From NCBI RefSeq assembly GCF_900660495.1, contig NZ_LR214950.1, forward strand, positions 434,001 to 498,000: DNA of 64,000 nt, written 5' to 3'. Below the pieces are notes generated by a model that ran no database searches, had not been told where the DNA came from, and saw only the letters and a program-made list of their open reading frames with translations. The first letter of the stretch is position 1; every line of letters starts with the position of its first letter. The translations under genes were made by a program, and so were the position numbers. The DNA is from Mycoplasmopsis gallinacea. GTDB taxonomy: Bacteria > Bacillota_I > Bacilli_A > Mycoplasmatales > Metamycoplasmataceae. Below, piece after piece: positions 1 to 9,521 of the stretch.

Positions 1-263
1 CAGCTTCTGTAATTTCCATTTTAGCTAGAGTCACCATTTCTTCATCATCCATTCCAAGCATTTCTTTAGCATTTTGCAAGTTTGCTTCAGCTTGTAAATA
101 TTGATTAAAAGCATCAACAATATCAGCAATTGAATTGATTTCTTTTGAAAGTTTGGTGTATTTTTTAATATCTGAAATAATCTCTGGGTTAGCTAGAGAT
201 TGTTCTAATTCTTGATGTTTTTCTTTAATTTGCATTAATGATTTATACATTGTATTTTCCATA
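1..263 (-). CDS. prfA: Peptide chain release factor 1, N-terminal part (runs off the window)
   Basis: The first 87 codons are visible; the protein begins MENTMYKSLMQIKEKHQELE and continues beyond base 1. The charged, helical N-terminus resembles domain 1 of class I release factors, and Mollicutes that read UGA as Trp keep RF1 (UAA/UAG) and lose RF2. The GGQ and PxT motifs lie outside the window, so RF1 rests on the N-terminal sequence and on this genetic code. It follows the rplQ terminator by about 70 bases and is probably transcribed separately or by read-through. Confidence 0.8.
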
Positions 264-331
264 GTTAATATATTTTAACATATTCAATAATTAGCGGGTA
301 AATTTAATGTCTAAAGCACTTTAAAAGTAAG

Positions 332-362
332 AAAAACCCTAAATGCAAGGCACTTAGAGTTT
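332..362 (-). terminator. Rho-independent terminator of the secY-rplQ operon
   Basis: On the minus strand a 13-bp stem (AAACTCTAAGTGC / GCATTTAGGGTTT, with G-U pairs) closes a 3-nt loop and runs into a U tract. It sits 35 bases after the rplQ stop, so it ends the ribosomal operon before prfA. Confidence 0.75.
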
Positions 363-396
363 ATAAGTTTCAATTATTAAAGCGATGTGAAAATGA

Positions 397-756
397 TTAA
401 ACTAATTCGATAATAGCCATACGTGTGTTGTCACCTAAACGTTTAGGTAATTTGATAATTCTTGTGTATCCACCATTACGATCTTTGTATTTAGGTGCGA
501 TTTCTTTAACTAAATATGATAAAACTGGTTGGTTATCTTTTTTGATTGGACGAACAAAACTTGCAATCATACGTACATTTTGTAATGTAGGATTTTTAGC
601 TTTTTGGATCATTCTTTCTGCGTGTCTTCTAACTTCTTTAGCTCTTGTTAATGTTGTTGTAATTCTTCCATTAACGTAAAGTTCACTTACAAGTGAACGC
701 ATTACACCTTTTCTTCATTTTGTATCACGTGAATATATTTGTTTTGGATTAGCCAT
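397..756 (-). CDS. rplQ: 50S ribosomal protein L17
   Basis: 119 aa, starting MANPKQIYSRDTKWRKGVMR. It binds 23S rRNA in the large subunit. The L17 signature is clear: an N-terminal RSLVSELYVNGRITTT block, then a stretch with TRAKEVRRHAERMI, and a C-terminal YTRIIKLPKRLGDN. Codon 13 is UGA read as Trp. The ATG at 756 has an AGGAGAAT ribosome-binding site just upstream. It is the last gene of the operon, 4 bases after rpoA. Confidence 0.97.
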
Positions 757-760
757 ATTA

Positions 761-1771
761 CTATTCTCCTTCTTCTCTTAATTTGTAACCGTATTCATTA
801 AGTTTTTCAACAATTTCATCTAATGATTTTTTACCAAGGTTTTTGGTTGCCTCAAGTTGTTCATATGTAAGTTCAGCAACTTCACTAAGTTTTGTTTTAC
901 CAATACGTTTTAAAGCATTAAGTGAACGTACTGAAAGATTTAATTGATTGATGTTAATATCATCATCTTTATCATCTTCTTTTGGTTTTTCTTCTTCTTT
1001 GAATAATTCGATGTTCATGTTTTCCACAGCACCAATAACTTTAAAGTGAGCAATTAAAATTTCACATGCTTCTTTAAGAGCATCTTTAGCTTTGATTGTT
1101 CCATCTGTTGTGATTGTAAAATCAAGCGCTTCTTCAATTTTAGGTGAAGATGAGTTAAGTTCACTTACTTCATATTTCACTTTTTTAATTGGTGAGAAAT
1201 TAGAATCAACAGCAATAAATTGACCTTTTTTGATGTGTGAATTTAATTCTGTCATGTGTTTGTCAATGAATTTTTTGTTTTCTTCAAATGAAACGTATCC
1301 ACGCCCACTACGAAGGAAAATTTCAAGTTTTAATGCTTCAGGTGAAGATACTTCAGCAATGTGGATAGAATGATCAGTTACTTCCACAGTTGGATTATCA
1401 ACAGCTTCTAATTGTCTAGAAGTAATTGTTGTTCCTGCAAAATCTTCTGTATTAAGCACAACTTTAACAAATTCATCTTCTTGAATAATTTCTGGGTTGT
1501 AATTGAAACGAACATTTCTTAAGTTCATTAAAATTTGTGGAATATCTTCTTTAACATCTTTAATAACACCGAATTCGTGTTCAACACCTTCAATTCTAAC
1601 AGCAAAAGGCGCAAGTGAAGTAACACTTGAAAGAAGAACTCTTCTTAATGCTACACCAAGTGTATTACCAAAACCTCTTTCTAAATTTTTGAGTGAAAAT
1701 GTTGTTTCATAATCATTAGTTTCTCTGATACTTGGAATCTCAAGATAATCAAGTTTTCTCATTTTTTCCAT
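761..1771 (-). CDS. rpoA: DNA-directed RNA polymerase alpha subunit
   Basis: 336 aa, slightly longer than the usual 310-330. The N-terminal domain (about 1-235) has the assembly signature SLKNLERGFGNTLGVALRRVL near residue 25. An acidic linker (KPKEDDKDDD) follows, then the C-terminal domain with the LNLSVRSLNALKRIGKT and NLGKKSLDEI helices that contact UP elements and activators. The retained alpha-CTD suggests that UP-element or activator control is still possible. Another in-frame ATG three codons in (MRKLDY) could be the true start. It lies between rpsK and rplQ, the classical alpha-operon order. Confidence 0.98.
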   Translation of the reverse strand: MEKMRKLDYLEIPSIRETNDYETTFSLKNLERGFGNTLGVALRRVLLSSVTSLAPFAVRIEGVEHEFGVIKDVKEDIPQILMNLRNVRFNYNPEIIQEDEFVKVVLNTEDFAGTTITSRQLEAVDNPTVEVTDHSIHIAEVSSPEALKLEIFLRSGRGYVSFEENKKFIDKHMTELNSHIKKGQFIAVDSNFSPIKKVKYEVSELNSSSPKIEEALDFTITTDGTIKAKDALKEACEILIAHFKVIGAVENMNIELFKEEEKPKEDDKDDDININQLNLSVRSLNALKRIGKTKLSEVAELTYEQLEATKNLGKKSLDEIVEKLNEYGYKLREEGE

Positions 1772-1794
1772 TGTTTACCTTCTTTCGTTACAAA

Positions 1795-2184
1795 TTATTT
1801 TTTCATACGTTCACGTTTAAGAACACGTTTTGGAGGTCTTGTTCCATTGTGTGGTGTAGGTGTAACGTCTTTAATTTCAGTAACTGTGATTCCTGAAACT
1901 TCGATTTGTTTTCTAGCAGCGTCTTTTCCTGATCCAAGTCCTTTAAGTTCAACTCTTACAGATTTCATCCCGTGTTCTTTAGCAGCTTCTGTTGCAGCTT
2001 GTGCAGCAAGTCCTGCAGCATATGGAGTTTTCTTTTTAGTCCCTTTGTAACCGATTGCTCCAGCTGAACTTCAAGCAATTACATTACCTTGTTCATCTGT
2101 GAAAGTAACAATTGTATTTTGGTTTGTTGAGTGAATGTGTGCAACACCAGTTGTCACATTTTTTTTCTTACTTTTACGTGCCAT
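1795..2184 (-). CDS. rpsK: 30S ribosomal protein S11
   Basis: 129 aa, the usual length. It forms the 30S platform next to the mRNA exit site. It starts [20 protein letters not shown], which matches S11 strongly, and ends with the [14 protein letters not shown] tail. One UGA codon encodes Trp in the middle (AWSSAG). The gene ends 23 bases before rpoA and begins 2 bases after the rpsM stop, so it is co-transcribed. Confidence 0.97.
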
Positions 2185-2186
2185 AA

Positions 2187-2555
2187 TTATTTACCTTTCT
2201 TTCCAGCAACTGTTTTTCTAGGACCTTTACGTGTACGAGCATTCTTTTGAGTAGATTGTCCACGTACAGGTAATCCTTTACGGTGTCTAATCCCACGGTA
2301 GCATTTAATTTCCATTAAACGTTTGATGTTTAAACTTGTTTCTCTACGTAAGTCACCTTCTGTTGTATATGCTTTAGCTGCTTCACGGATTCTTGATAAT
2401 TCTTCTTTTGAAAGAGTTTTAACACGAGCATTTACATCGACATTTGCTTTTGCACAAATTTCAGCTGCTCTTGTTTTTCCAATACCATAAATGTATGTTA
2501 ATGAAATAACAACACGTTTATCATTAGGAATTTCAACGTTTAAAATTCTAGCCAT
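2187..2555 (-). CDS. rpsM: 30S ribosomal protein S13
   Basis: 122 aa. S13 sits in the 30S head and contacts P-site tRNA and the B1 bridges. It has [20 protein letters not shown] at the N-terminus, the H2TH-type YGIGKTRA motif, and the [16 protein letters not shown] block with a basic tail ([15 protein letters not shown]). It lies between rpmJ and rpsK with short gaps, as in most Firmicutes. Confidence 0.98.
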   Translation of the reverse strand: MARILNVEIPNDKRVVISLTYIYGIGKTRAAEICAKANVDVNARVKTLSKEELSRIREAAKAYTTEGDLRRETSLNIKRLMEIKCYRGIRHRKGLPVRGQSTQKNARTRKGPRKTVAGKKGK

Positions 2556-2567
2556 TATTTCCTCTTT

Positions 2568-2681
2568 CTATCCTTGTCTTTGTTTGTGTTTTGGTTGAAC
2601 ACAAATTACACGGATAATTCCTTTACGTTTAATGATTTTACAATCTTTACACATAGCTTTAACACTAGCTCTAACTTTCAT
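2568..2681 (-). CDS. rpmJ: 50S ribosomal protein L36
   Basis: 37 aa, starting [20 protein letters not shown]. The zinc-ribbon residues are present (C-x2-C, then C and H near the end: [13 protein letters not shown]), so this is the zinc-binding C+ form. Two ATGs lie side by side (2684 and 2681). I chose 2681 because MKVRAS is the conserved start. It lies between infA and rpsM. It would be missed by a length filter. Confidence 0.96.
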   Translation of the reverse strand: MKVRASVKAMCKDCKIIKRKGIIRVICVQPKHKQRQG

Positions 2682-2692
2682 CATTCTCCTTT

Positions 2693-2908
2693 TTATTTGT
2701 GACGATATGTAATACGTCCTTGTGTTAAATCATAAGGACTTATTTCTACATCAACTTCATCACCAGGTAATATTCTTATGTGATTTACTCTCATTTTACC
2801 TGAAATGTGAGCTTTAATAATTGCGCCGTTTTCAAGTTCAACTGAATAAAGATCAGTCGAATAAGCTTCTTTTACAACGGCTCTTAATTTGATAGCATCT
2901 TTTGCCAA
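2693..2908 (-). CDS. infA: Translation initiation factor IF-1
   Basis: 71 aa, an OB-fold protein that occupies the 30S A site during initiation. It matches the family across its length ([52 protein letters not shown]). The start codon is TTG, not ATG: no ATG is available at the conserved N-terminus, and AAAGGAA lies at the right distance inside the end of map. The gene begins 2 bases after the map stop, so translational coupling is likely. Confidence 0.96.
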   Translation of the reverse strand: MAKDAIKLRAVVKEAYSTDLYSVELENGAIIKAHISGKMRVNHIRILPGDEVDVEISPYDLTQGRITYRHK

Positions 2909-2910
2909 AA

Positions 2911-3660
2911 TTAAATTCCTTTCGTAAGAACTACTCCCTTACCGTCTTTAATTAGCACAGTATGTTCGTAATGTGATGTATTTGAACCATCATCACTAAC
3001 AACAGTTCAACCATCATCTAAAATTCTTATTTTTTGAGTTTGAGTAATCATTGGTTCTATGCATATAACCATTCCATCTTTTAAAAGCGGACCAGTTCCT
3101 TTTTTACCATCATTATGAACATTTGGATCTTCATGAAGGTTTTTACCAATTCCATGTCCACAAAACTCATCAGGAGTATATAAATTGTGTTTTTTAATAT
3201 ATTGTCCAATAGCATGCGAAATATCACCAATATGTGCGCCTTTTTTAATTGCAGCTAGTCCGGCTTGAAAAGCTCCTTTAGCTACATCGATTAATTTTTG
3301 GTCACTTGGAGCAATTTTGCCTACCCCTTTAGTGAAAGCGCTATCGCTATTGTATCCTTCTCAAATGCAGCCAAGATCTACACTAATAAGATCACCTTCT
3401 TTGACTACATAATCAGAAGGAATTCCATGGATCAATTCATCATTAACAGATATGCAAGCTGTTGCGGGAAAGCCGTATAAACCAAGGAAGGCAGGTTTAG
3501 CTCCTCGCTTAACTATTTCTTTAAAAGCTAATTGATCAATCTCTTTTAAAGAAACCCCTGGACTTACAAAGTCATAAACAATTTGTTTTACTTCCGCCAA
3601 GATTTGACATGCTTTAGTGATTTTTTGAATTTCATGAGGTTTTTTAACTAAATTCTTCAT
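2911..3660 (-). CDS. map: Methionine aminopeptidase, type I
   Basis: 249 aa, the usual length for type I enzymes without an N-terminal extension. It removes the initiator Met after deformylation. Metal and substrate residues are visible: LVSDxG-type [17 protein letters not shown] region ([14 protein letters not shown]), and the final ICIEPMIT glutamate. The reading frame crosses UGA codons, including one after LGCI. It lies between adk and infA, the standard position in Gram-positive spc operons. Confidence 0.96.
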
Positions 3661-3711
3661 ATCATTCCTTACTTAACCACTTTAGAATGTCGCTTTATAT
3701 CATAAAGTAGT

Positions 3712-4368
3712 TTAAATTTTACCATTTTTTTCAAGTAAATTAAGAACTTTTTCAGCAACTTTTTCTGGAGATTCTGAAGCGTCAAAAGTATGCATTGTAC
3801 CTTTAGCTTTGTAATAATCAATAAGTGGCTGAGTTTGACTATTGTAAATATCTAATCTTTTGATAATAGCTTCTGGAGCATCATCTTTTCTTGTAATAAG
3901 TTCAGTTCCACAATTATCACAAGTCACATTATCACGACTTGGTTTAAATTTCACATGGTATCCAGCTTGACAACTTGGACAGCTTCTTCTTCCACCAAGA
4001 CGCTCTAAAATAACTTCTTTATCAACAGTTAATTCAACTACCACAAAGTCTAATCCGTTAATTGATGAAAGAAATTCAGCTTGAGCAATAGTTCTTGGAT
4101 ATCCATCTAAAATAAAGTATTTACCTTCACTATTAAGTTTTAAAGCAGCTTCTTTAACAATAGCGTTAGTAATATCATCAGGCACATAACCACCTGAAGT
4201 AACAATTGATTCAACTTTTTTACCAAGTTCAGTTTTATTAGCGATTTGCTCTCTAAAAATACTTCCTGTTGATACGTGTTTTAAATTGCTTTTTTCGGCA
4301 ATAATAGCAGCAACTGTCCCTTTACCAACACCAGGTTGCCCCATAAAAATAACATTTGTTTTTATCAT
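3712..4368 (-). CDS. adk: Adenylate kinase, zinc-binding long form
   Basis: 218 aa. It catalyses ATP + AMP to 2 ADP. The P-loop GQPGVGKG is at residues 10-17 and the DGYPRT AMP-binding motif is present. The LID domain has two cysteine pairs (CPSC and CDNC) that would coordinate structural zinc as in Gram-positive enzymes. Its ATG overlaps the secY stop by 4 bases (ATGA), so the two are translationally coupled, as in many bacteria. Confidence 0.98.
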   Translation of the reverse strand: MIKTNVIFMGQPGVGKGTVAAIIAEKSNLKHVSTGSIFREQIANKTELGKKVESIVTSGGYVPDDITNAIVKEAALKLNSEGKYFILDGYPRTIAQAEFLSSINGLDFVVVELTVDKEVILERLGGRRSCPSCQAGYHVKFKPSRDNVTCDNCGTELITRKDDAPEAIIKRLDIYNSQTQPLIDYYKAKGTMHTFDASESPEKVAEKVLNLLEKNGKI

Positions 4369-5780
4369 AAAAGACCTTCATTTTTCTTATATTTTTTAGA
4401 ATTTGAGTAAATAGATGAGATAGTATTACGTTTTGCTTTGGCAAGTTTAGTAGTTTTCTTTCTAGCTTGTAATTGTGAAATTGTTTCAAGTGCAACTGAC
4501 ACAAGAATCATAAGTCCAGTTCCACCAAAGGCAATACTTGGCTGAAGCACTCCGGTCATAATTTGCACAAACTGCATGCTAGCTAAAATTACAAGATAAA
4601 TTCCTGAGAAAATACTTAATCTAAATACAATTGCAATTAAATAATCTTGAGTTTCTTCTCCAGGACGCACTCCAGGAATAAAGGTTGAATTTTTTGCAAA
4701 ATCTTCAGCCACTTTATCTACCCGAGATTGTTGAATCCCCATAATGAGTGAGAAAACAAAAGTAATAATTAATAAAAGTGAAAAACCAATTGGTTGGGTG
4801 AATTGTAAATTCAAGTTAATTCATTGTTTTGATGCATTATCATCAGGCAAGATATTCGCAATCATAGTTGGAAATGAAAGCACCATCATCGCAAAAATTA
4901 CTGGCATAATTCCAGCCGGATTAAGCTTAATTGGCATTTTACCCATCTCTTTAATGCTTTTACTTCTACCTGCTCCAATTTGTTGAATTGGAATATGACG
5001 CTCAGAGCTATAAACTATAGCAATAATCATAATTGTCGCAAGATAAACAAATAAATAGAAAATAAAATAAACAATTCCAATAACATCTCCACCTTTAGAT
5101 AAATCACCAATAAAGATGTTGAATGCACTTTTGAATTGGTTTGGAAGTCTCATTACAATCCCTGTGAAGATAATTAAACTGGTTCCATTACCAATTCCTT
5201 TGTTAGTAATTTGCTCAGAGATAAAAAGAGCAAATAAAGATGCTGATACCAAAATCATTGGAACTAAGAAATAAACTAAAACCCCTTCACTAAAATTACT
5301 ATCAGCATAAAAAGTAATAAAAGGATTTTTACCAGCTGAAAGTGATTTAGTTAAGAAGATAGCTTGTGGATAAGCAATTAACACTGTTATAAAACGAGTA
5401 ATGATGTTAATTTTTCTTCTTCCTTGTGGACCACTTTGACTTAGCTTGTAAATTGGTGGACAAATTCTTGATTGAAGAACCATCATAATAAGTGATGCAT
5501 TAATGAATGGACTAATTCCTAATGCAAAAATTGAAAACTGACTAAGTCCCCCACCACCTACTAAGTTTAAAGTGTTTAAAAATGAGTTAGACTCAAGACT
5601 TTCGCCAGTGTTGAGTTTGATATACGGAGCAGTAATTGTTGTACCAATGATGTAGAAAATCAATAAAAAGAGTGTATAAAAAATCTTTTTAGCAATATCT
5701 TTAGTACTTCAAAAATCTACCCACTTATTTCTTGCTTTATAAATAAGCCGAGAAATTGCAAAGGATAAGTTTTGTAGCAC
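4365..5780 (-). CDS. secY: Protein translocase subunit SecY
   Basis: 471 aa, with about ten membrane segments. It is the pore subunit of the Sec translocon. Typical SecY stretches include FSIFALGISPFINASLIMM, TNKGIGNGTSLIIFTGIV and the plug and loop regions. The start is a GTG at 5780 with GGGAG 6 bases upstream. The N-terminal 39 codons contain a UGA (DFWSTKDIAKK). It is the first gene of this transcription unit: rplO, which normally precedes it, is absent and unrelated membrane genes lie upstream. Confidence 0.97.
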
Positions 5781-5840
5781 AATCTCCCTTTCTTTAATTA
5801 TTTAAATTAATATTTGTTAAAATGTATAAATTACTTTTAT

Positions 5841-5846
5841 ATTATA
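5841..5846 (-). promoter_or_regulatory. Probable -10 box for secY operon
   Basis: TATAAT on the minus strand, about 60 bases upstream of the secY GTG, inside a very AT-rich stretch. No good -35 is seen 16-18 bases further up, which is common in mycoplasmas. Position supports a promoter at the head of the relocated secY operon. Confidence 0.4.
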
Positions 5847-5952
5847 TATAAAAAAGTTTATTTTTTAAGGGCTGCGAAAAGACATTTTTTTATCCCTCTA
5901 AAAACAACTTTTGAATGATGCTGGACAGTTATAACTCTTGATTTTACTTTCA

Positions 5953-5984
5953 AAAATAAAAAACCACATGGATTTCATGTGATC
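5953..5984 (-). terminator. Terminator after small membrane protein gene
   Basis: On the minus strand CACATG / CATGTG (extended by A-T pairs) closes a short loop and is followed by GGUUUUUUAUUUUU. It lies about 20 bases after the stop of the gene at 6003-6491. Confidence 0.75.
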
Positions 5985-6002
5985 TTTTGATCAAGTTTAA
6001 GG

Positions 6003-6491
6003 TTAAAATGAGTTATATCCACCTTGTTGCATTCCTGTCACCATCATTAATTGTGAAGCTTTTGATCTAGCTATAAATAAGCCTACAATATATAAAGGTC
6101 AGAAAAGAAGTGAGAATAAAACAAGTATTTTTGCTGAACCTAAAATATCTAATTGAAAATTACCTGTCATTTGAGCAATGTTTCTAACTTGATTACAAGT
6201 AGAAGATATTTTAACCATAGCAGATATTCACATCACAAAATTTGTTATACCTGTAACTATTAATAATCCATAACCAATTAGAGCACATACAAGTTCTCTT
6301 GTAGTGTAATCTTTATTTTTTCCTATTTTTTCAAAAAAATCAGGTCCTGCTCCAATCAGTAAAATTGCAAAACTAGCTCCTACTAATATTGGTAAAATCA
6401 CAAAGTGGAAAATTAAAGTTCCAGTCATTTTTCTTTTTAAATTTGATGCTAAGAAAAATATTGCTTGAGCTGGATTAGCAAAGTTATTCAT
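6003..6491 (-). CDS. Small multi-pass membrane protein, paralogue of the next gene
   Basis: 162 aa, function not recognised. Hydrophobic segments are visible near residues 28-50 (LIFHFVILPILVGASFAILL), 70-92, and 125-145 (ILVLFSLLFWPLYIVGLF). The start at 6491 (MNNFANPAQ) is chosen because GGAGGGG precedes it at the right spacing; an upstream in-frame ATG would swallow that ribosome-binding site. The C-terminal half has the same pattern (SAKILVLFSL... ARSKASQL) as the neighbour at 6745-7350 (TAKALILLSL... IRKKASFL), so the two are probably an old duplication. Each has its own terminator. Confidence 0.85.
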
Positions 6492-6503
6492 AATCCCCTC
6501 CAT

Positions 6504-6660
6504 ATTTTTTTATAACTTTTTTTGATTGTAATTGAATGAATTCTTTGAATTCAATATTATTATATTGAATTAATTGAATATACACATAAAAAATCTTTTT
6601 TATTAGTTTGCTAGAAATTTTTAGTAAGCATTTTAAAACAATTGAATAAATTTATTTAGA
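6504..6660. other. AT-rich spacer with nested palindromes
   Basis: This spacer between the two small membrane genes contains inverted motifs around GAATTCTTTGAATTC (about 6537-6551) and repeated ATTGAATT units. It presumably holds the promoter of the 6003-6491 gene. I see no ORF. Confidence 0.3.
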
Positions 6661-6679
6661 GATGTAATTTAATTAAAAG

Positions 6680-6720
6680 ATTTATAAAACCACAAGTGTT
6701 TCTCTTGCGGTTTTATAAAT
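6680..6720 (-). terminator. Strong terminator hairpin
   Basis: A 17-bp near-perfect stem (ATTTATAAAACCGCAAG / CTTGTGGTTTTATAAAT on the minus strand) with a 7-nt loop, 25 bases after the stop of the gene at 6745-7350. It is symmetrical enough to work in both directions. Confidence 0.8.
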
Positions 6721-6744
6721 ATCTGTTTTTAATTTTTTATACTA

Positions 6745-7350
6745 CTAATAATATTCATCATCTTCATCTAAATCATCAAGATCTTCATCATAAAATTCAT
6801 CGTCATCGTCGTCATCGAATTGAGAAGTATCTATTTGGGATGCTAAATCTGTTAATATCATTATAGTTTGGAATGCTAGAAAGCTTGCTTTTTTTCTAAT
6901 GATTATTAAACCAATAAGGAGTAAAATTCATGAAATTGTTCCTATGGGTAAAAGAGATAATAAAATAAGTGCTTTTGCTGTTCCTAATTCATAAAAATGA
7001 AAATCATTATGCATATAAACTGTATTTTTAATTTGATTAATATGACTGCATAACATTACTAATACAATAATGTAAGTTATGAATCACATAAATAAAAGAA
7101 ATCCTAAAATTGATAAAGTAATTATTTCAGGCAGTATATCATTTGAAAACTTATATTTGCTTTTTAAAAAAGTATTAAAAAATGCAACACCATTAAAAAG
7201 ACCAAAAAACAACCCTAGACAAATTCCGATTAAAATAGGAAAAGCAACAAAAAGTAAAATTAATGAAATTGTGGCTTTCTTTTTTAATTTTGTTCCTAAT
7301 ATAGATAATTGTGATAAATAATTGACTTGTTCTATTTGTTTTTCATCCAT
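6745..7350 (-). CDS. Membrane protein with acidic C-terminal tail
   Basis: 201 aa, function not recognised. Three or four membrane segments are visible (ISLILLFVAFPILIGICLGL, EIITLSILGFLLFM, FITYIIVLVMLC, LILLSLLPIGTISWILLLIG). The last 25 residues are almost all Asp/Glu/Tyr (FDDDDDDEFYDEDLDDLDED), a tail that its paralogue at 6003-6491 lacks. The ATG follows AAAGGAGTGGGAA. It reads through a UGA Trp codon at the end of the second helix. Confidence 0.85.
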
Positions 7351-7473
7351 TTCCCACTCCTTTTTATTTGCTTGCTTAATGCATAAATATTATATTTAAT
7401 AAATGTGTTTTGAAGCTTAAAAACGACTCTTAGGATAATTTTTTTACTTTTTTGAAGCATTATTCAAAAAATT

Positions 7474-7508
7474 TAAAAGAAAACCACGTACCTTTTGGTA
7501 AGTGGTTT
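7474..7508 (-). terminator. Terminator of the deo operon
   Basis: Minus-strand stem AAACCACTTACC / GGTACGTGGTTT with an AAAA loop, followed by UUCUUUU. It lies about 40 bases after the deoC stop. Confidence 0.8.
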
Positions 7509-7546
7509 AAATCTTTATTTGCTATAAATAGGCTTGAAGGTATTAA

Positions 7547-8209
7547 TTAGTATCCACCTTTTGATTCTTGTCCTTCCACAATAGCAACTGATCTACTTGT
7601 TCCAAATCTTGTTGCTCCTGCATTATACATAGCAATTAAATCGTCCATATTACTAATTCCACCAGCTGCTTTGATTAAAAGTGAATCTCCACAAACACTT
7701 TTCATAATTTGAACATCTTCAAGTGAAGCTCCACGGAAGCTAAATCCTGTTGAAGTTTTGATAAATTCTGCACCTGATTTCATAACAAGTTCAGTAGCTT
7801 TAATAATTTCTTCTTTTTTAAGAAGTGCAGTTTCAATGATAACTTTTAAAACGTGATTTCCGCAAGCTTCTTTAACTTTTTTAATGTCATTAAGCACATA
7901 TTCATAGTCACCTTCTTTAAAACGACCAATGTTAATAACCATGTCAATTTCATCAGCACCATGATCAATAGCTAATTTAGCTTCTTGCGCTTTTGAAGCT
8001 GTAATTCCAGCTCCAAGAGGGAAACCAACTACTGAAGTGATTCCAACTGAGCTATCTTTTAATTTATCTGAAACATATTTTACTCATGAAGAGTTAACAC
8101 AAACAGTTTTAAACTCGTATTTTTTTGCTTCGTCAATTAATTTGTCAATTTCTTTTTTTGTTGCCTCTGGCTTTAAATATGTATGATCAATCATTTGATT
8201 GTAATTCAT
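7547..8209 (-). CDS. deoC: Deoxyribose-phosphate aldolase
   Basis: 220 aa. It cleaves 2-deoxyribose 5-phosphate to glyceraldehyde 3-phosphate and acetaldehyde. It starts [20 protein letters not shown]. Active-site features are present: [11 protein letters not shown] (Asp), VLKVIIET (Schiff-base Lys) and LLIKAAGGI (second Lys), ending with the phosphate-binding GATRFGTS. It is the last gene of deoD-deoA-deoC and feeds deoxynucleoside carbon into glycolysis. Confidence 0.97.
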
Positions 8210-8224
8210 GTATTTCTCCTTATG

Positions 8225-9520
8225 TTATTTTAAATGATCTAAAATAACTTTATTTTCAATTGGTTCTAAGTTATAACGATAACTACTTTCTAATTCTATA
8301 GCAAGTTCATTTGGAATTGGTTTTGACGAATATAAAGTGAAGAGCACATCGTCAATGCTTACTTTTTCATTAGTTTTTTTGTTAAGAGTAATTCCTGCTT
8401 CAAAATCTAAATTATCAGCTTTAGTTGCTCTTCCGGCTCCAAGTTTCATTGAAACAAGCCCAAATGTTAAAGCATCAAAAATTTCTAAATACCCTTCTTT
8501 AGTTGCTTTCACTTCTAATTTGTATTTAGGATTTCAGAAGCTAGGATCTTTAAGTGCTTGTACATCACCATTTTGAATTGCTACAAATTCATAGAATTTA
8601 TCTAAAGCTTTTCCATTAGATACAGCTTCTTTAGCTTTAGCCATTCCTTCCTCATAACTGCTTACAATTTTAGCTTGCTCTAAAATTGTTGCACAGCTAG
8701 AAAAAACAAGGGTGTTAAAATCTTCAGGACCATTTCCTTTTAAAGTTTCAATAGCTTCAAGAACTTCGTTTTTATTACCAATTTCTCTACCAATTGGACG
8801 AGACATATTGGTAATTTCAGCTCTAACATCTACTCCAAGTTCTTTCCCAATATTTATCATTGTTTGTGCAAGCGCTTTAGCTGAATCATAATCTTTCATA
8901 AAAGCACCATTTCCACATTTAACATCAAGTAAAATAGCATCTGCACCTGTGGCTAATTTTTTAGACATAATGCTTGAAGCAATAAGCGGAATTGATTCAA
9001 CTGTGCTAGTAACGTCCCTTAAAGCATATAATTTTTTATCAGCTGGCACAAGTTCATTACTTTGTCCAATAACTGCAATTAAATGCTCAGTAACTTGTTT
9101 TTTAAATTGTTCTTCAGTAAGTTCTACGCTAAAACCAGGAATTGATTCAAGTTTATCAATAGTTCCACCAGTTTGAGCAAGGCCTCTACCACTCATTTTA
9201 GCAACTGGAGCTCCGCAAGCTGCAACAATTGGAGCTACTGCAAGAGTAGTTTTATCTCCGATTCCACCTGTTGAGTGCTTGTCAACTTTGATTCCAGGAA
9301 TTGCAGAAAGATCCATAATTTTTCCAGATTGCATCATATATTTAGTCATTGTTGCAATCTCTCTTGAATTCATAGAGTTAAACATAACTGCCATTAAAAA
9401 GGCACTCATTTGGTAATCTGGTGTATCACCAGATACATAAGAATTAATTAAGAACTTAATTTCTTCATTAGTGAGTTCTTTATTAAGTCTTTTTTTCTCA
9501 ATAATATCTACTACACGCAT
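8225..9520 (-). CDS. deoA: Pyrimidine-nucleoside (thymidine) phosphorylase
   Basis: 431 aa. It phosphorolyses pyrimidine nucleosides. The family signature around KHSTGGIGDKTTLAVAP and AKMSGRGLAQTGGT is complete, and KCGNGAFM is present. A UGA Trp codon (PSFWNPKYK) splits the frame near residue 331; the C-terminal domain continues to 8225. The ATG lies 1 base after the deoD stop. It could be called pdp, since low-GC enzymes often accept uridine as well; the sequence does not decide. Confidence 0.95.
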
Positions 9521-9521
9521 A

